Shown: piece by piece, positions 31,041 to 43,150 of the stretch
How positions within the stretch are numbered: position 1 is the stretch's first letter
How the letters are laid out: each line of letters starts with the position of its first letter
Origin: Pseudocitrobacter vendiensis
Lineage (GTDB): Bacteria > Pseudomonadota > Gammaproteobacteria > Enterobacterales > Enterobacteriaceae
Reading direction: 5' to 3'
Assembly: GCF_943590815.1 (NCBI RefSeq)
Contig: NZ_CALSBS010000027.1
Coordinates: forward strand, 1 to 57,622
Length of the DNA: 57,622 bases
The notes under the pieces: model-generated
What the model was told of the DNA's origin: nothing
What the model saw: only the letters and a program-made list of their open reading frames with translations
Databases searched by the model: none
Translations under genes and position numbers: made by a program

Positions 31041-32393
31041 ATGCTGAGCATACTCTGGAATCTGGCGGCATTTATTGTTGCCCTGGGTGTATTGATCACC
31101 GTCCATGAATTTGGTCACTTCTGGGTTGCTCGCCGCTGTGGCGTTCGCGTAGAGCGTTTTTCAATTGGTTTTGGGAAATCGCTCTGGCGTCGCGTTGATA
31201 AACACGGCACCGAATTTGTTATCGCCCTTATCCCCCTGGGCGGTTACGTTAAAATGCTGGATGAGCGCGTCGAGCCGGTTGCGCCGGAGATGCGCCACTT
31301 CGCATTCAACAATAAAACGGTCGGCCAACGCGCCGCTGTTATTGCTGCCGGCCCTGTCGCCAACTTCCTTTTTGCCATCTTCGCTTACTGGCTGGTGTTT
31401 ATCATCGGCGTCCCTGGCATTCGTCCGGTTGTCGGTGAAATAACTCCCAATTCGATTGCGGCAGAAGCACAAATTGCACCTGGTACGGAACTAAAAGCCG
31501 TAGATGGTATCGAAACGCCTGATTGGGATGCAGTGCGTTTGGCGATGGTCGCTAAAATTGGCGACGAGCGCGCCACCCTCACTGTTGCCCCTTTCGGAAG
31601 TGAACAGCGCCAGGATAAAATCCTGAATTTGCAGCACTGGGCGTTCGAACCGGATAAAGAAGATCCTATCGCTTCACTCGGTATTCGCCCGCGCGGTGCG
31701 CAGATTGAACCTGTCCTTGCCGAGATTCAGGCCGACTCTGCTGCCAGCAAAGCCGGTTTGCAAGCGGGCGACAGGATCGTTAAAGTCGATGGTCAACCGC
31801 TGGAAAACTGGATGATGTTTGTCACGCTGGTGCGTGATAATCCCGGTAAAGGACTGCGGTTAGATATCGAAAGGCAGGGGAGTCCCTTGTCTTTAACGCT
31901 GATACCGGATACAAAACACGGTAACGGAAAGGCGGAAGGGTTTGCGGGTGTGGTACCAAAAGTTATCCCGCTGCCTGACGAATACAAAACAGTGCGCCAG
32001 TACGGGCCGTTCAGCGCCATCGCCCAGGCCACGGATAAAACGTGGCAGTTGATGAAGCTGACGGTTAGCATGCTGGGAAAATTGATCACCGGTGACGTCA
32101 AACTGAACAACCTCAGTGGGCCGATTTCGATCGCTCAGGGGGCTGGGATGTCAGCGGAGTACGGGTTGATTTACTATCTGATGTTTCTTGCGCTCATCAG
32201 TGTAAATCTGGGCATCATCAACCTGTTCCCGCTCCCCGTGTTAGATGGGGGCCATCTGCTGTTTTTGGCGATTGAAAAGCTGAAGGGCGGTCCGGTATCC
32301 GAGCGAGTTCAAGACTTTAGTTATCGCATTGGCTCAATATTGCTGGTGTTGTTAATGGGGCTTGCACTTTTCAATGATTTCTCTCGGTTATGA
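31041..32393 (+). CDS. rseP: Site-2 intramembrane protease RseP
   Basis: This 450-residue inner-membrane zinc protease makes the second cut in RseA, after DegS, to release sigma-E, and also clears signal-peptide remnants. HEFGH (22-26) in the first membrane segment and PVLDGGH near residue 400 form the metal site. Two periplasmic PDZ domains lie between them. The start at 31041 is the family start. The gene is 11 bases after cdsA and 29 bases before bamA. Confidence 0.98.
   Translation: MLSILWNLAAFIVALGVLITVHEFGHFWVARRCGVRVERFSIGFGKSLWRRVDKHGTEFVIALIPLGGYVKMLDERVEPVAPEMRHFAFNNKTVGQRAAVIAAGPVANFLFAIFAYWLVFIIGVPGIRPVVGEITPNSIAAEAQIAPGTELKAVDGIETPDWDAVRLAMVAKIGDERATLTVAPFGSEQRQDKILNLQHWAFEPDKEDPIASLGIRPRGAQIEPVLAEIQADSAASKAGLQAGDRIVKVDGQPLENWMMFVTLVRDNPGKGLRLDIERQGSPLSLTLIPDTKHGNGKAEGFAGVVPKVIPLPDEYKTVRQYGPFSAIAQATDKTWQLMKLTVSMLGKLITGDVKLNNLSGPISIAQGAGMSAEYGLIYYLMFLALISVNLGIINLFPLPVLDGGHLLFLAIEKLKGGPVSERVQDFSYRIGSILLVLLMGLALFNDFSRL
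31487..31515 (+). promoter_or_regulatory. Candidate sigma-E promoter inside rseP for bamA
   Basis: GGAACTA at 31487-31493 and TCGAAA at 31510-31515 are spaced 16 bases apart, close to the sigma-E pattern. I recall a sigma-E promoter for bamA (yaeT) at the equivalent place in E. coli rseP. It would add sigma-E-dependent transcription of the downstream bamA-skp-lpxD genes. The -10 is imperfect. Confidence 0.5.
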
Positions 32394-32422
32394 GAGTTAG
32401 TTAGGAAGAACGCATAATAACG

Positions 32423-34843
32423 ATGGCGATGAAAAAGTTGCTTATAGCGTCGCTGCTGTTTAGCAGCGCGACCGTATACGGTGCTGACGGGTTCGTAGTG
32501 AAGGACATTCATTTCGAAGGCTTGCAGCGAGTCGCTGTTGGTGCGGCCCTCCTCAGTATGCCAGTACGTCCTGGTGATACCATAACTGATGACGATATCA
32601 GTAATACCATCCGCGCTCTGTTTGCCACTGGCAACTTTGAGGATGTTCGCGTTCTGAGAGACGGCGATACGTTACTGGTTCAGGTGAAAGAGCGTCCAAC
32701 GATTGCCAGCATCACCTTCTCCGGCAACAAGTCGGTGAAAGATGACATGCTCAAGCAGAACCTTGAAGCATCTGGCGTTCGCGTAGGTGAATCTCTTGAC
32801 CGCACCACGCTTTCGGATATCGAAAAAGGGCTCGAAGACTTCTACTACAGCGTGGGTAAATACAGCGCGAGCGTAAAAGCCGTTGTCACCCCGCTGCCGC
32901 GTAACCGTGTCGACCTGAAACTGGTCTTCCAGGAAGGCGTCTCCGCGCAAATCCAGCAGATCAACATCGTGGGTAACCACGCGTTTAGCACAGAAGATCT
33001 TATCTCGAACTTCCAGCTGCGTGATGAAGTGCCGTGGTGGAACGTAGTGGGCGATCGCAAATATCAGAAACAGAAACTGGCGGGCGACCTTGAAACCCTG
33101 CGCAGCTACTATCTGGATCGCGGTTACGCACGTTTCAACATCGACTCCACGCAGGTGAGCCTGACGCCTGATAAAAAAGGCATCTACATCACCGTTAACG
33201 TGACGGAAGGCGATCAGTACAAACTCGATAGCGTACAGGTGAGCGGTAATCTGGCCGGGCACTCCGCTGAAATCGAAGCGCTGACTAAAATCGAGCCGGG
33301 CGAGCTGTATAACGGCACCAAAGTGACCAAAATGGAAGATGATATTAAAAAGCTTCTGGGTCGCTATGGTTACGCTTATCCGCGCGTTCAGTCTCAGCCG
33401 GAAATCAACGATGCGGATAAAACCGTTAAGCTGCATGTGAACGTTGATGCGGGTAACCGTTTCTACGTGCGCAAAATCCGCTTTGAAGGTAACGATACTT
33501 CTAAAGATGCCGTTCTGCGTCGCGAAATGCGTCAGATGGAAGGGGCATGGCTGGGCAGCGATTTAGTTGACCAGGGTAAAGAGCGTCTGAACCGTCTGGG
33601 GTACTTCGAAACCGTTGATACCGACACCCAACGCGTACCGGGTAGCCCGGACCAGGTGGATGTGGTTTACAAGGTGAAAGAGCGTAACACCGGTAGCTTC
33701 AACTTCGGTATTGGTTACGGTACAGAAAGCGGCGTCAGCTTCCAGGTTGGCGTACAGCAGGATAACTGGTTAGGTACGGGCTACTCCGTGGGTATCAACG
33801 GGACCAAGAACGACTACCAGACCTATTCTGAGTTTTCTGTGACCAACCCGTACTTTACGGTCGATGGCGTGAGCCTCGGCGGTCGTATCTTCTACAATGA
33901 CTTTAAAGCAGATGATGCGGACCTCTCCTCCTACACCAACAAAAGTTATGGTGTAGATGGCACGCTTGGCTTCCCGATCAACGAATACAACACGCTGCGT
34001 GCGGGTCTGGGCTATGTCCATAACGACCTGTCTAACATGCAGCCGCAGGTAGCGATGAACCGTTATCTGGATTCTATTGGTCAGAATGCCAGCACGACGT
34101 CTGATGATAATAACTTCTCGGCGGATGACTTCACCTTCAACTATGGTTGGACGTATAACAAACTGGACCGCGGCTATTTCCCGACGGACGGTTCGCGCGT
34201 TAACCTGAATGGTAAAGTCACGATTCCGGGCTCTGATAACGAGTTCTATAAAGTCACGCTGGATACCGCGTCCTACTTCCCAATTGATGACGACCACAAG
34301 TGGGTTGTTCTGGGTCGTACGCGTTGGGGTTACGGTGATGGCCTGGGCGGCAAAGAATTGCCGTTCTATGAAAACTTCTATGCCGGTGGTTCCAGCACTG
34401 TGCGTGGCTTCCAGTCGAACAACATTGGTCCTAAAGCCGCTTACTATGGCCCTGGCACCGATAACTGCGAAGTGACTAAAGACGGTAAGCCAGGCATCTG
34501 TGATTCAGATGATGCAGTCGGCGGTAACGCCATGGCTGTTGCCAGCATGGAACTGATTGTACCTACGCCGTTTGTGAGCGATAAATACGCGAACTCTATT
34601 CGTACTTCTGTCTTCTGGGATGCGGGTACCGTGTGGGATACTAACTGGAAAGACACTGCAGAAACGCGTGCTGCGGGGATCCCTGACTACAGCGATCCAA
34701 GCAACATCCGTATGTCTGCGGGTATCGCATTACAATGGATGTCCCCATTGGGGCCGTTGGTCTTCTCCTACGCCCAGCCGTTCAAGAAATACGATGGAGA
34801 CAAAGCCGAGCAGTTCCAGTTTAACATTGGTAAAACCTGGTAA
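32423..34843 (+). CDS. bamA: Outer membrane protein assembly factor BamA
   Basis: This 806-residue Omp85 protein is the core of the BAM complex that folds barrel proteins into the outer membrane. The signal peptide is cleaved after about residue 20 (VYG|ADG). Five POTRA domains (about 21-420) precede a 16-strand barrel. The conserved VRGFQ of loop 6 and the C-terminal NIGKTW are present. Loop 6 carries two cysteines but is a few residues shorter than in E. coli, which explains most of the difference from 810. skp follows. Confidence 0.98.
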   Translation: MAMKKLLIASLLFSSATVYGADGFVVKDIHFEGLQRVAVGAALLSMPVRPGDTITDDDISNTIRALFATGNFEDVRVLRDGDTLLVQVKERPTIASITFSGNKSVKDDMLKQNLEASGVRVGESLDRTTLSDIEKGLEDFYYSVGKYSASVKAVVTPLPRNRVDLKLVFQEGVSAQIQQINIVGNHAFSTEDLISNFQLRDEVPWWNVVGDRKYQKQKLAGDLETLRSYYLDRGYARFNIDSTQVSLTPDKKGIYITVNVTEGDQYKLDSVQVSGNLAGHSAEIEALTKIEPGELYNGTKVTKMEDDIKKLLGRYGYAYPRVQSQPEINDADKTVKLHVNVDAGNRFYVRKIRFEGNDTSKDAVLRREMRQMEGAWLGSDLVDQGKERLNRLGYFETVDTDTQRVPGSPDQVDVVYKVKERNTGSFNFGIGYGTESGVSFQVGVQQDNWLGTGYSVGINGTKNDYQTYSEFSVTNPYFTVDGVSLGGRIFYNDFKADDADLSSYTNKSYGVDGTLGFPINEYNTLRAGLGYVHNDLSNMQPQVAMNRYLDSIGQNASTTSDDNNFSADDFTFNYGWTYNKLDRGYFPTDGSRVNLNGKVTIPGSDNEFYKVTLDTASYFPIDDDHKWVVLGRTRWGYGDGLGGKELPFYENFYAGGSSTVRGFQSNNIGPKAAYYGPGTDNCEVTKDGKPGICDSDDAVGGNAMAVASMELIVPTPFVSDKYANSIRTSVFWDAGTVWDTNWKDTAETRAAGIPDYSDPSNIRMSAGIALQWMSPLGPLVFSYAQPFKKYDGDKAEQFQFNIGKTW

Positions 34844-34899
34844 TTGCTCACTTGCAAAGGAATGCAGTGCAGTGTAGTGACGCTGTATAGGCATAGCGT

Positions 34900-34943
34900 T
34901 AAGTGGCCTTCGGGCCACATAAAAAACGGTACCTTCGGGTACG
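34900..34943 (+). other. Twin UUCG-tetraloop hairpins between bamA and skp
   Basis: GTGGCC-TTCG-GGCCAC (34903-34918) is followed by GTACC-TTCG-GGTAC (34929-34942). UUCG loops closed by C-G pairs are unusually stable. Neither has a proper T-run, so they look like mRNA processing or stability elements rather than terminators. Confidence 0.7.
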
Positions 34944-34967
34944 CATGGGATGGTAAGGAGTTTTATT

Positions 34968-35453
34968 GTGAAAAAGTGGTTAGTAGCTGCAGGTTTAGGT
35001 TTAGCAATGGCTGCGTCTGCTCAGGCAGCAGATAAAATCGCAATTGTTAACATGGGCAACCTGTTCCAACAAGTTGCACAGAAAACCGGTGTTTCCAGCA
35101 CGCTGGAAAATGAGTTCAAAGGCCGTGCCGGTGAACTTCAGCGTATGGAAGGCGACCTGCAGTCTAAAATGCAGCGTCTGCAGTCCATGAAAGCAGGTGC
35201 AGATCGCACCAAGCTGGAAAAAGACATCACTTCTCAGCGCCAGACTTTCGCTCAGAAAGCCCAGGCATTTGAGCAGGATCGTCAGCGTCGCACCAACGAA
35301 GAGCGCGGCAAACTGGTTACTCGTATCCAGACTGCGGTGAAATCTGTTGCAAACAGCCAGAGCATCGACCTGGTTGTTGACGCTAACGCCGTTGCATTCA
35401 ACAGCAGCGATGTTAAAGACATCACCGCTGATGTACTGAAACAGGTTAAATAA
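34968..35453 (+). CDS. skp: Periplasmic chaperone Skp
   Basis: This 161-residue trimeric 'jellyfish' chaperone carries unfolded outer-membrane proteins across the periplasm to BamA. The signal peptide is cleaved after AQA (residue 20). The mature part has a short beta body and long charged helices (for example [19 protein letters not shown]). The start is GTG at 34968, with a TAAGGAG ribosome site; this gives the family N-terminus MKKWL. lpxD starts three bases after the stop. Confidence 0.97.
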   Translation: MKKWLVAAGLGLAMAASAQAADKIAIVNMGNLFQQVAQKTGVSSTLENEFKGRAGELQRMEGDLQSKMQRLQSMKAGADRTKLEKDITSQRQTFAQKAQAFEQDRQRRTNEERGKLVTRIQTAVKSVANSQSIDLVVDANAVAFNSSDVKDITADVLKQVK

Positions 35454-35456
35454 GTA

Positions 35457-36482
35457 ATGCCTTCAATTCGACTGGCTGATCTCGCGCAGCAGTTGGATGC
35501 GGAATTACACGGTGATGGCGATATCGTCATCACCGCTGTCGCGTCCATGCAATCCGCGACCACAGGCCATATTACGTTCATGGTGAATCCTAAATACCGT
35601 GAGCACCTGGCCGCTTGCCAGGCCTCTGCCGTTGTCATGACCGCAGACGATCTTCCTTTTGCCAAAAGCGCGGCGCTGGTAGTGAAGAATCCCTACCTGA
35701 CTTACGCCCGTATGGCCCAAATTTTAGATACCACGCCGCAACCGGCGCAGGAAATCGCACCCAGCGCAGTCATCGATCCTACGGCGACGCTCGGCAAAAA
35801 CGTCTCTATCGGCGCGAATGCGGTGATTGAATCTGACGTTGTGCTTGGCGATAACGTGGTGATTGGCGCAGGCTCTTTCGTCGGTAAAAAGACGAAAATC
35901 GGAGCCGGCTCGCGTCTGTGGGCAAACGTCAGCATTTACCACGACATCGAGATCGGTGAGAATTGCCTGATCCAGTCCAGCACTGTGATCGGCGCGGATG
36001 GTTTTGGTTATGCCAACGATCGCGGTAACTGGGTGAAGATCCCACAATTAGGTCGCGTAATTATTGGCGATCGCGTGGAGATCGGCGCCTGTACCACCAT
36101 TGACCGTGGCGCACTTGACGATACGGTAATCGGCAACGGTGTTATCATTGATAACCAGTGTCAGATTGCGCACAACGTGGTGATTGGCGACAATACCGCC
36201 GTCGCCGGTGGCGTCATTATGGCAGGTAGCCTGAAAATTGGCCGTTACTGCATGATTGGCGGCGCCAGCGTCATTAACGGACATATGGAAATTTGCGACA
36301 AGGTGACAGTAACCGGAATGGGCATGGTGATGCGCCCGATTACTGAGCCTGGCGTCTATTCTTCTGGTATTCCGCTTCAGCCGAATAAGGCGTGGCGTAA
36401 GACAGCAGCATTGGTGATGAATATTGATGATATGAGCAAGCGCCTGAAAGCTGTAGAGCGCAAGATCAATCAACAAGACTAA
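35457..36482 (+). CDS. lpxD: UDP-3-O-(3-hydroxymyristoyl)glucosamine N-acyltransferase
   Basis: This 341-residue enzyme adds the second hydroxyacyl chain in lipid A synthesis, from acyl-ACP. An N-terminal uridine-binding domain is followed by a left-handed beta-helix of hexapeptide repeats. The catalytic His239 is in [11 protein letters not shown]. It lies between skp and fabZ in the envelope cluster. Confidence 0.98.
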   Translation: MPSIRLADLAQQLDAELHGDGDIVITAVASMQSATTGHITFMVNPKYREHLAACQASAVVMTADDLPFAKSAALVVKNPYLTYARMAQILDTTPQPAQEIAPSAVIDPTATLGKNVSIGANAVIESDVVLGDNVVIGAGSFVGKKTKIGAGSRLWANVSIYHDIEIGENCLIQSSTVIGADGFGYANDRGNWVKIPQLGRVIIGDRVEIGACTTIDRGALDDTVIGNGVIIDNQCQIAHNVVIGDNTAVAGGVIMAGSLKIGRYCMIGGASVINGHMEICDKVTVTGMGMVMRPITEPGVYSSGIPLQPNKAWRKTAALVMNIDDMSKRLKAVERKINQQD

Positions 36483-36551
36483 ACAGTCACCCACATTGGA
36501 TTGTCGCCGAATTGACAGGGCTGAGCCTTGTGATGACGGAGCGACATTTAT

Positions 36552-36585
36552 CGGCCTGTCGGCTTTCTGAAAATCCGGCAGGCCG
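36552..36585 (+). other. Inverted repeat in the lpxD-fabZ gap
   Basis: CGGCCTGTCGG (36552-36562) pairs with CCGGCAGGCCG (36575-36585), an 11-bp stem with one G-U pair. There is no T-run, so it is not a clear terminator. It sits about 40 bases before the fabZ start. Confidence 0.6.
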
Positions 36586-36627
36586 TGTTATTATTGCCAT
36601 TCAGTATATTTTGACAGGAAGAGTATT

Positions 36628-37083
36628 TTGACTACCGACACTCATACTCTGCACATTGAAGAGATTTTAGAACTTCTGCCGCACCGTTACCCGTTCTTAC
36701 TGGTTGACCGCGTGCTGGATTTTGAAGAAGGTCGTTTTCTGCGCGCAGTGAAAAACATTTCCGTAAATGAGCCGTTTTTCCAGGGGCACTTCCCTGGTAA
36801 GCCGATTTTACCAGGCGTGCTGATTCTGGAAGCGATGGCGCAGGCGACCGGTATCCTGGCGTTCAAAAGCGTAGGTAAACTGGAACCCGGCGAACTTTAC
36901 TACTTCGCAGGTATCGACGAAGCGCGCTTCAAGCGCCCGGTTGTGCCTGGCGATCAGATGATTATGGAAGTCACCTTCGAGAAAACCCGTCGCGGCCTGA
37001 CTCGCTTTAAAGGCGTTGCGCTGGTTGACGGCAAGGTTGTTTGCGAAGCGACTATGATGTGTGCGCGTAGCCGGGAGGCCTGA
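36628..37083 (+). CDS. fabZ: 3-Hydroxyacyl-[ACP] dehydratase FabZ
   Basis: This 151-residue hot-dog-fold enzyme dehydrates 3-hydroxyacyl-ACP in fatty acid elongation and competes with LpxA/LpxD for hydroxymyristoyl-ACP. The catalytic pair is His54 (FQGHFPG) and Glu68 (LILEAM). The start is TTG at 36628, as in E. coli, with AGGAAGAG upstream. lpxA follows three bases after the stop. Confidence 0.98.
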   Translation: MTTDTHTLHIEEILELLPHRYPFLLVDRVLDFEEGRFLRAVKNISVNEPFFQGHFPGKPILPGVLILEAMAQATGILAFKSVGKLEPGELYYFAGIDEARFKRPVVPGDQMIMEVTFEKTRRGLTRFKGVALVDGKVVCEATMMCARSREA

Positions 37084-37086
37084 TCC

Positions 37087-37875
37087 GTGATTGATAAAAC
37101 CGCCTTTATCCATCCTACCGCCATTGTTGAAGACGGTGCCGTTATCGGCGCTAACGTTCACATTGGCCCGTTTTGTATTGTGGGGTCCAACGTCGAAATC
37201 GGCGAAGGTACCGTACTGAAGTCTCACGTTGTTGTTAACGGCATCACCAAAATTGGCCGTGATAACGAGATTTATCAGTTCGCCTCCATCGGTGAAGTGA
37301 ACCAGGATCTGAAATATGCTGGCGAACCTACCCGTGTGGAGATTGGCGATCGCAACCGCATTCGCGAAAGCGTCACCATTCATCGTGGCACAGTACAGGG
37401 CGGTGGATTGACGAAGGTGGGTAGCGATAACCTGCTGATGATCAACGCGCACGTTGCGCATGATTGCCTGCTTGGCGATCGCTGTATCCTTGCCAACAAC
37501 GCCACGTTGGCAGGCCACGTTACGCTCGACGACTACGTCATTATCGGCGGTATGACCGCGGTCCATCAGTTCTGCATCATTGGTGCGCACGTGATGGTTG
37601 GCGGTTGTTCCGGCGTTGCGCAGGACGTTCCACCGTTCGTGATTGCGCAGGGCAACCATGCCACGCCGTTTGGGGTGAACATCGAAGGTCTGAAACGTCG
37701 CGGCTTTAGCCGTGAGGCGATTACTGCTATCCGTAACGCGTACAAAGCACTGTATCGTAATGGTAAAACGCTGGATGAAGCGAAAGCTGAAATCGCTGAA
37801 CTGGCTGAGCAGTACCCGGAAGTTAAAGCGTTTACGGAATTCTTCGCGCGTTCAACTCGCGGTCTGATTCGTTAA
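37087..37875 (+). CDS. lpxA: Acyl-[ACP]-UDP-N-acetylglucosamine O-acyltransferase
   Basis: This 262-residue trimeric enzyme performs the first step of lipid A synthesis. The left-handed beta-helix of hexapeptide repeats occupies about residues 1-190. The catalytic base is His125 (INAHVAHDC). Gly173 (VGGCSG) is the residue that sets C14 hydroxyacyl specificity in E. coli, so C14 is expected here. The start is GTG at 37087. The stop overlaps the lpxB ATG by one base (TAATG). Confidence 0.98.
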   Translation: MIDKTAFIHPTAIVEDGAVIGANVHIGPFCIVGSNVEIGEGTVLKSHVVVNGITKIGRDNEIYQFASIGEVNQDLKYAGEPTRVEIGDRNRIRESVTIHRGTVQGGGLTKVGSDNLLMINAHVAHDCLLGDRCILANNATLAGHVTLDDYVIIGGMTAVHQFCIIGAHVMVGGCSGVAQDVPPFVIAQGNHATPFGVNIEGLKRRGFSREAITAIRNAYKALYRNGKTLDEAKAEIAELAEQYPEVKAFTEFFARSTRGLIR

Positions 37876-39023
37876 TGACTGAGCAGCGTCCATTAACGAT
37901 TGCCCTGGTCGCCGGAGAAACTTCCGGCGATATTCTTGGCGCAGGCCTGATCCGTGCCCTAAAAGCCCGGGTTCCTGATGCGCGGTTTGTCGGCGTTGCC
38001 GGCCCGCGTATGCAGGCTGAAGGCTGTGAAGCCTGGTATGAGATGGAAGAGCTGGCGGTGATGGGGATTGTCGAAGTCCTCGGGCGCTTGCGTCGTCTGT
38101 TACACATTCGTGCCGATCTCACAAAGCGTTTTACTGCGCTGCAACCCGATGTTTTCGTCGGCATTGATGCCCCGGATTTCAACATCACGCTTGAGGGCAA
38201 CCTGAAGAAGCAGGGCATTAAAACCATTCACTATGTCAGCCCGTCCGTCTGGGCCTGGCGACAGAAACGTGTTTTCAAAATAGGCAGAGCCACCGACCTG
38301 GTGCTCGCATTTCTGCCTTTCGAAAAAGCGTTTTACGACAAATTTAACGTTCCCTGCCGCTTTATTGGACACACCATGGCCGACGCCATGCCGCTGGACC
38401 CCGATAAAAATGCGGCGCGAGATGTACTGGGTATTCCGCACGATGCGCACTGTCTGGCCTTGCTGCCGGGCAGCCGCGGCGCGGAAGTGGAAATGCTCAG
38501 CGCTGATTTTCTGAAAACGGCGCAAATCCTGCGTCATCACTATCCGGATCTCGAAGTGGTGGTCCCGCTGGTGAATGCCAAACGCCGTGAACAGTTCGAA
38601 CGCATTAAGGCCGAGGTTGCGCCGGATCTCCACGTTCACCTGCTGGATGGCATGGGGCGTGAAGCGATGGTGGCCAGCGATGCGGCACTGCTGGCTTCAG
38701 GTACAGCGGCGCTGGAATGCATGCTGGCGAAATGCCCGATGGTGGTGGGTTATCGTATGAAACCCTTCACTTTCTGGCTGGCGGAACGGTTGGTCAAAAC
38801 TGATTATGTGTCGCTGCCAAACCTGCTTGCCGGGCGCGAGCTGGTGAAAGAGTTGTTGCAGGATGAATGCCAGCCACAGGCGCTTGCTGATGCGCTGCTG
38901 CCGCTGCTGGCGAATGGCAAAACCAGCCACGCGATGCACGACACTTTCCGCGAACTGCATTTGCAAATCCGCTGTAATGCCGATGAGCAGGCAGCTGACG
39001 CGGTTCTGGAGTTAGCACGATGA
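37875..39023 (+). CDS. lpxB: Lipid-A-disaccharide synthase
   Basis: This 382-residue GT19 glycosyltransferase condenses lipid X and UDP-diacylglucosamine to the tetraacyl disaccharide. The N-terminal [10 protein letters not shown] and the middle [10 protein letters not shown] motifs are diagnostic. It is translationally coupled at both ends: one base of overlap with lpxA and four with rnhB (ATGA). Confidence 0.98.
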   Translation: MTEQRPLTIALVAGETSGDILGAGLIRALKARVPDARFVGVAGPRMQAEGCEAWYEMEELAVMGIVEVLGRLRRLLHIRADLTKRFTALQPDVFVGIDAPDFNITLEGNLKKQGIKTIHYVSPSVWAWRQKRVFKIGRATDLVLAFLPFEKAFYDKFNVPCRFIGHTMADAMPLDPDKNAARDVLGIPHDAHCLALLPGSRGAEVEMLSADFLKTAQILRHHYPDLEVVVPLVNAKRREQFERIKAEVAPDLHVHLLDGMGREAMVASDAALLASGTAALECMLAKCPMVVGYRMKPFTFWLAERLVKTDYVSLPNLLAGRELVKELLQDECQPQALADALLPLLANGKTSHAMHDTFRELHLQIRCNADEQAADAVLELAR

Positions 39024-39616
39024 TTGAATTTGTTTATCCGCACACCCATTTAGTGGCGGGTGTGGATGAAGTTGGCCGCGGTCCGCTGGTCGGCGCCGTG
39101 GTGACTGCGGCGGTGATCCTCGATCCCGCCCGCCCGATTATTGGGTTGAATGATTCTAAAAAGCTGAGCGAAAAACGCCGTCTGGCGCTGTTTGATGAAA
39201 TCAAAGAGAAAGCGCTTTGCTGGAGTCTGGGCCGCGCAGAACCCCATGAAATCGACGAACTGAACATTTTGCATGCCACGATGCTGGCGATGCAGCGCGC
39301 CGTAGCGGGCTTGAGTATCGCACCGGAATACGTGCTCATCGATGGCAACCGTTGCCCTGCGTTGCCGATGCCTTCAATGGCGGTGGTGAAGGGCGACAGC
39401 CGGGTGGCGGAAATCAGCGCCGCATCTATTATTGCGAAAGTGACGCGCGACGCCGAAATGGCTGCCCTTGATGGTATATTTCCGCAGTACGGCTTTGCCC
39501 AGCACAAAGGTTACCCAACCGCTTTTCATCTGGAAAAGCTGGCAGAATACGGTGCCACCGAGCACCACCGACGCAGTTTTGGCCCGGTTAAACGGGCACT
39601 GGGTCTGGTATCCTGA
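39020..39616 (+). CDS. rnhB: Ribonuclease HII
   Basis: This 198-residue enzyme removes RNA from RNA/DNA hybrids and starts excision of single ribonucleotides misincorporated in DNA. The catalytic Asp16-Glu17 are in [12 protein letters not shown], with a further acidic residue in VLIDGN. The C-terminal HRRSFGPVK is typical. It overlaps lpxB by four bases; dnaE begins 39 bases downstream. Confidence 0.97.
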   Translation: MIEFVYPHTHLVAGVDEVGRGPLVGAVVTAAVILDPARPIIGLNDSKKLSEKRRLALFDEIKEKALCWSLGRAEPHEIDELNILHATMLAMQRAVAGLSIAPEYVLIDGNRCPALPMPSMAVVKGDSRVAEISAASIIAKVTRDAEMAALDGIFPQYGFAQHKGYPTAFHLEKLAEYGATEHHRRSFGPVKRALGLVS

Positions 39617-39655
39617 CCCTATCTACGCCCTCAGTAAGCAACGCGGGATCTAACA

Positions 39656-42600
39656 ATGGCTGAACCACGTTTCGTACACCTTAGGGTGCACAGTGACTAC
39701 TCCATGATCGATGGCCTGGCGAAAACGGCGCCGCTGGTGAAAAAGGCGGCGGCGTTAGGCCAGCCTGCACTGGCGATCACCGATTTCACCAACCTGTGTG
39801 GTCTGGTGAAGTTCTATGGTGCGGGCCATGGTGCGGGGATCAAACCGATCGTTGGGGCAGATTTCCACGTGCAGTGCGATCTGCTTGGCGATGAAATGAC
39901 GCAGCTCACCGTGCTGGCCGCCAATAATACGGGCTACCAGAACCTGACGCTGCTGATTTCGCGCGCCTATCAGCGTGGGTACGGCGCCGCGGGGCCGTGG
40001 ATCGATCGTGACTGGCTGGTTGAACTGAAAGAGGGGCTGATCCTGCTCTCCGGTGGTCGCATGGGCGATGTCGGGCGCTGCTTGCTGCGTGGCAATGCGC
40101 AATTGGTTGAGGAGTGCGTCTCGTTCTATGAAGAACATTTCCCTGATTGCTATTTCCTCGAACTGATTCGTACCGGTCGTCCGGACGAAGAGTCTTATCT
40201 GCATGCCGCCGTTGAGCTGGCGGAAGCGCGTGGACTGCCGGTCGTGGCAACCAATGATGTCCGTTTCCTGGAAACCGGCGACTTTGACGCACACGAAATT
40301 CGCGTCGCCATCCACGATGGCTTTACGCTCGATGACCCTAAACGCCCGCGTAACTATTCGCCGCAGCAGTATATGCGCAGCGAAGAGGAGATGTGCGAGC
40401 TGTTTGCCGACATCCCGGAAGCGCTGGAAAATACCGTAGAGATTGCCAAGCGCTGTAACGTTACGGTGCGTCTGGGTGAATACTTCCTGCCGCAATTCCC
40501 AACCGGCGATATGAGCACCGAAGACTTCCTGGTCGCCAAATCTCATGAGGGCCTGGAAGAGCGTCTGGCGTTTCTGTTCCCGGACGAGGAAGAGCGTAAA
40601 AAGCGCCGTCCGCCGTATGATGAACGTCTGGAAACAGAACTTAAAGTTATCAACCAGATGGGCTTCCCCGGTTACTTCCTGATCGTAATGGAATTTATCC
40701 AGTGGTCGAAAGATAACGGCGTACCGGTCGGCCCGGGGCGAGGCTCCGGTGCGGGGTCTCTGGTGGCATACGCGCTGAAAATTACCGACCTTGACCCGCT
40801 GGAATTTGACCTGCTGTTTGAACGTTTCCTTAACCCGGAGCGTGTCTCAATGCCCGACTTCGACGTTGACTTCTGTATGGAGAAACGCGACCGGGTTATC
40901 GATCACGTGGCGGAAATGTACGGCCGTGATGCGGTATCGCAGATCATCACCTTCGGTACAATGGCGGCAAAAGCGGTTATCCGTGACGTAGGGCGCGTAC
41001 TGGGCCATCCGTACGGTTTCGTCGATCGTATCTCTAAACTGGTGCCGCCCGATCCGGGTATGACGCTGGCAAAAGCGTTTGAAGCAGAACCGCAACTGCC
41101 GGAAATCTACGAAGCGGACGAAGAAGTAAAAGCGTTGATCGACATGGCGCGTAAGCTGGAAGGGGTCACCCGTAACGCCGGTAAGCACGCCGGTGGTGTC
41201 GTGATTTCGCCAACAAAGATCACCGATTTTGCGCCACTTTATTGTGATGAAGCGGGTCAGCACCCGGTTACCCAGTTCGATAAAAGCGACGTTGAATACG
41301 CCGGGCTGGTGAAGTTCGACTTCCTTGGTTTGCGTACCCTGACTATCATCAACTGGGCGCTGGAGATGATCAACGCCCGCCGCGAGAAAAATGGCGAGCC
41401 CCCGCTGGATATTGCCGCCATCCCGCTGGATGACAAGAAAAGCTTCGACATGCTGCAACGCTCGGAAACCACGGCGGTATTCCAGCTTGAATCGCGCGGC
41501 ATGAAAGACCTGATTAAACGTCTGCAACCTGACTGCTTCGAAGATATGATAGCCCTGGTGGCCCTGTTCCGTCCGGGCCCGCTGCAATCAGGGATGGTAG
41601 ATAACTTTATCGACCGTAAGCATGGTCGCGAAGAAATTTCCTATCCGGACGTTCAGTGGCAGCACGAATGCCTGAAACCGGTTCTGGAGCCGACCTATGG
41701 CATCATCCTGTACCAGGAACAGGTGATGCAGATTGCCCAGGAACTCTCCGGCTATACCCTTGGCGGCGCGGATATGCTGCGTCGTGCGATGGGTAAGAAG
41801 AAGCCCGAAGAGATGGCCAAGCAGCGCGGCGCGTTTGAAGAAGGCGCGAAAAAACGCGGTGTTGACGGCGAACTGGCGATGAAAATCTTTGACCTGGTGG
41901 AGAAATTTGCCGGTTACGGGTTTAACAAATCTCACTCCGCCGCTTATGCGTTGGTCTCCTATCAGACGCTGTGGCTGAAAGCGCACTACCCGGCAGAGTT
42001 TATGGCCGCGGTCATGACCGCTGATATGGACAACACCGAGAAGGTGGTCGGGCTGGTGGATGAGTGCTGGCGCATGGGGCTGAAAATCCTGCCGCCAGAT
42101 ATTAACTCCGGTTTATATCATTTCCACGTTAATGATGACGGGGAAATCGTGTATGGTATCGGCGCGATTAAAGGCGTCGGTGAAGGGCCGATTGAGGCTA
42201 TCATCGAAGCGCGTAACAATGGCGGCTATTTCCGCGAACTGTTCGATCTGTGCGCGCGCACTGATACCAAAAAGCTGAACCGTCGCGTGCTGGAAAAACT
42301 GATCATGTCCGGCGCGTTCGACCGGCTAGGCCCGCATCGCGCGGCGTTGATGAACTCGCTTGGCGATGCATTGAAAGCGGCGGATCAACACGCGAAGGCG
42401 GAAGCCATCGGGCAGGCCGATATGTTTGGCGTGCTGGCGGAAGAGCCGGAACAAATTGAACAGTCCTACGCCAACTGCCTGCCGTGGCCGGAGCAGGTGG
42501 TGCTGGATGGTGAACGGGAAACGTTGGGTCTGTACCTGACGGGCCACCCGATCAATCAGTATTTAAAAGAAATTGAGCGCTATGTCGGAGGCTACAGGCT

Positions 42601-43138
42601 AAAAGACATGCATCCGACAGAACGTGGTAAAGTGACCACGGCTGCGGGGCTCGTCATTGCTGCGCGGGTAATGGTCACCAAGCGCGGCAATCGTATCGGC
42701 ATCTGCACGCTGGATGACCGTTCCGGGCGTCTCGAAGTCATGTTGTTTACCGAGGCACTGGATAAATACCAGCATTTGCTGGAAAAAGACCGCATACTTA
42801 TCGTCAGCGGACAGGTCAGCTTTGATGACTTCAGCGGCGGGCTTAAAATGATGGCCCGCGAAGTTATGGATATTGACGAAGCCCGGGAAAAATATGCTCG
42901 CGGGCTTGCTATCTCGCTGACGGACAGGCAAATTGATGACCAGCTTTTAAACCGACTCCGTCAGTCTCTGGAACCCCACCGCTCTGGGACAATTCCAGTA
43001 CATCTCTACTATCAGAGGGCGGATGCACGTGCGCGGTTGCGTTTCGGTGCAACGTGGCGTGTCTCTCCGAGCGATCGTTTACTTAACGATCTGCGTGGCC
43101 TTATTGGTTCGGAGCAGGTGGAACTGGAGTTTGACTAA
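39656..43138 (+). CDS. dnaE: DNA polymerase III alpha subunit
   Basis: This 1160-residue replicative polymerase is the catalytic subunit of the Pol III core. It has an N-terminal PHP domain ([15 protein letters not shown]), a C-family palm with Asp401 and Asp403 in MPDFDVDFC, fingers, a tandem helix-hairpin-helix and an OB domain near 1000. A C-terminal tau-binding region ends EQVELEFD. Length equals E. coli. accA follows 12 bases later. Confidence 0.99.
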   Translation: MAEPRFVHLRVHSDYSMIDGLAKTAPLVKKAAALGQPALAITDFTNLCGLVKFYGAGHGAGIKPIVGADFHVQCDLLGDEMTQLTVLAANNTGYQNLTLLISRAYQRGYGAAGPWIDRDWLVELKEGLILLSGGRMGDVGRCLLRGNAQLVEECVSFYEEHFPDCYFLELIRTGRPDEESYLHAAVELAEARGLPVVATNDVRFLETGDFDAHEIRVAIHDGFTLDDPKRPRNYSPQQYMRSEEEMCELFADIPEALENTVEIAKRCNVTVRLGEYFLPQFPTGDMSTEDFLVAKSHEGLEERLAFLFPDEEERKKRRPPYDERLETELKVINQMGFPGYFLIVMEFIQWSKDNGVPVGPGRGSGAGSLVAYALKITDLDPLEFDLLFERFLNPERVSMPDFDVDFCMEKRDRVIDHVAEMYGRDAVSQIITFGTMAAKAVIRDVGRVLGHPYGFVDRISKLVPPDPGMTLAKAFEAEPQLPEIYEADEEVKALIDMARKLEGVTRNAGKHAGGVVISPTKITDFAPLYCDEAGQHPVTQFDKSDVEYAGLVKFDFLGLRTLTIINWALEMINARREKNGEPPLDIAAIPLDDKKSFDMLQRSETTAVFQLESRGMKDLIKRLQPDCFEDMIALVALFRPGPLQSGMVDNFIDRKHGREEISYPDVQWQHECLKPVLEPTYGIILYQEQVMQIAQELSGYTLGGADMLRRAMGKKKPEEMAKQRGAFEEGAKKRGVDGELAMKIFDLVEKFAGYGFNKSHSAAYALVSYQTLWLKAHYPAEFMAAVMTADMDNTEKVVGLVDECWRMGLKILPPDINSGLYHFHVNDDGEIVYGIGAIKGVGEGPIEAIIEARNNGGYFRELFDLCARTDTKKLNRRVLEKLIMSGAFDRLGPHRAALMNSLGDALKAADQHAKAEAIGQADMFGVLAEEPEQIEQSYANCLPWPEQVVLDGERETLGLYLTGHPINQYLKEIERYVGGYRLKDMHPTERGKVTTAAGLVIAARVMVTKRGNRIGICTLDDRSGRLEVMLFTEALDKYQHLLEKDRILIVSGQVSFDDFSGGLKMMAREVMDIDEAREKYARGLAISLTDRQIDDQLLNRLRQSLEPHRSGTIPVHLYYQRADARARLRFGATWRVSPSDRLLNDLRGLIGSEQVELEFD

Positions 43139-43150
43139 TACAGGAATACT

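Noticed and set aside
32672-33436. 254-residue open frame opposite bamA
   Set aside because: It is a shadow of the POTRA-coding region with no independent signals.
36808-37659. 283-residue open frame opposite fabZ and lpxA
   Set aside because: It is antisense to strongly conserved genes; Asn/His/Ala-rich composition mirrors the hexapeptide-repeat codons of LpxA.
40847-41587. 246-residue open frame opposite dnaE
   Set aside because: It is a shadow frame in a conserved polymerase gene.
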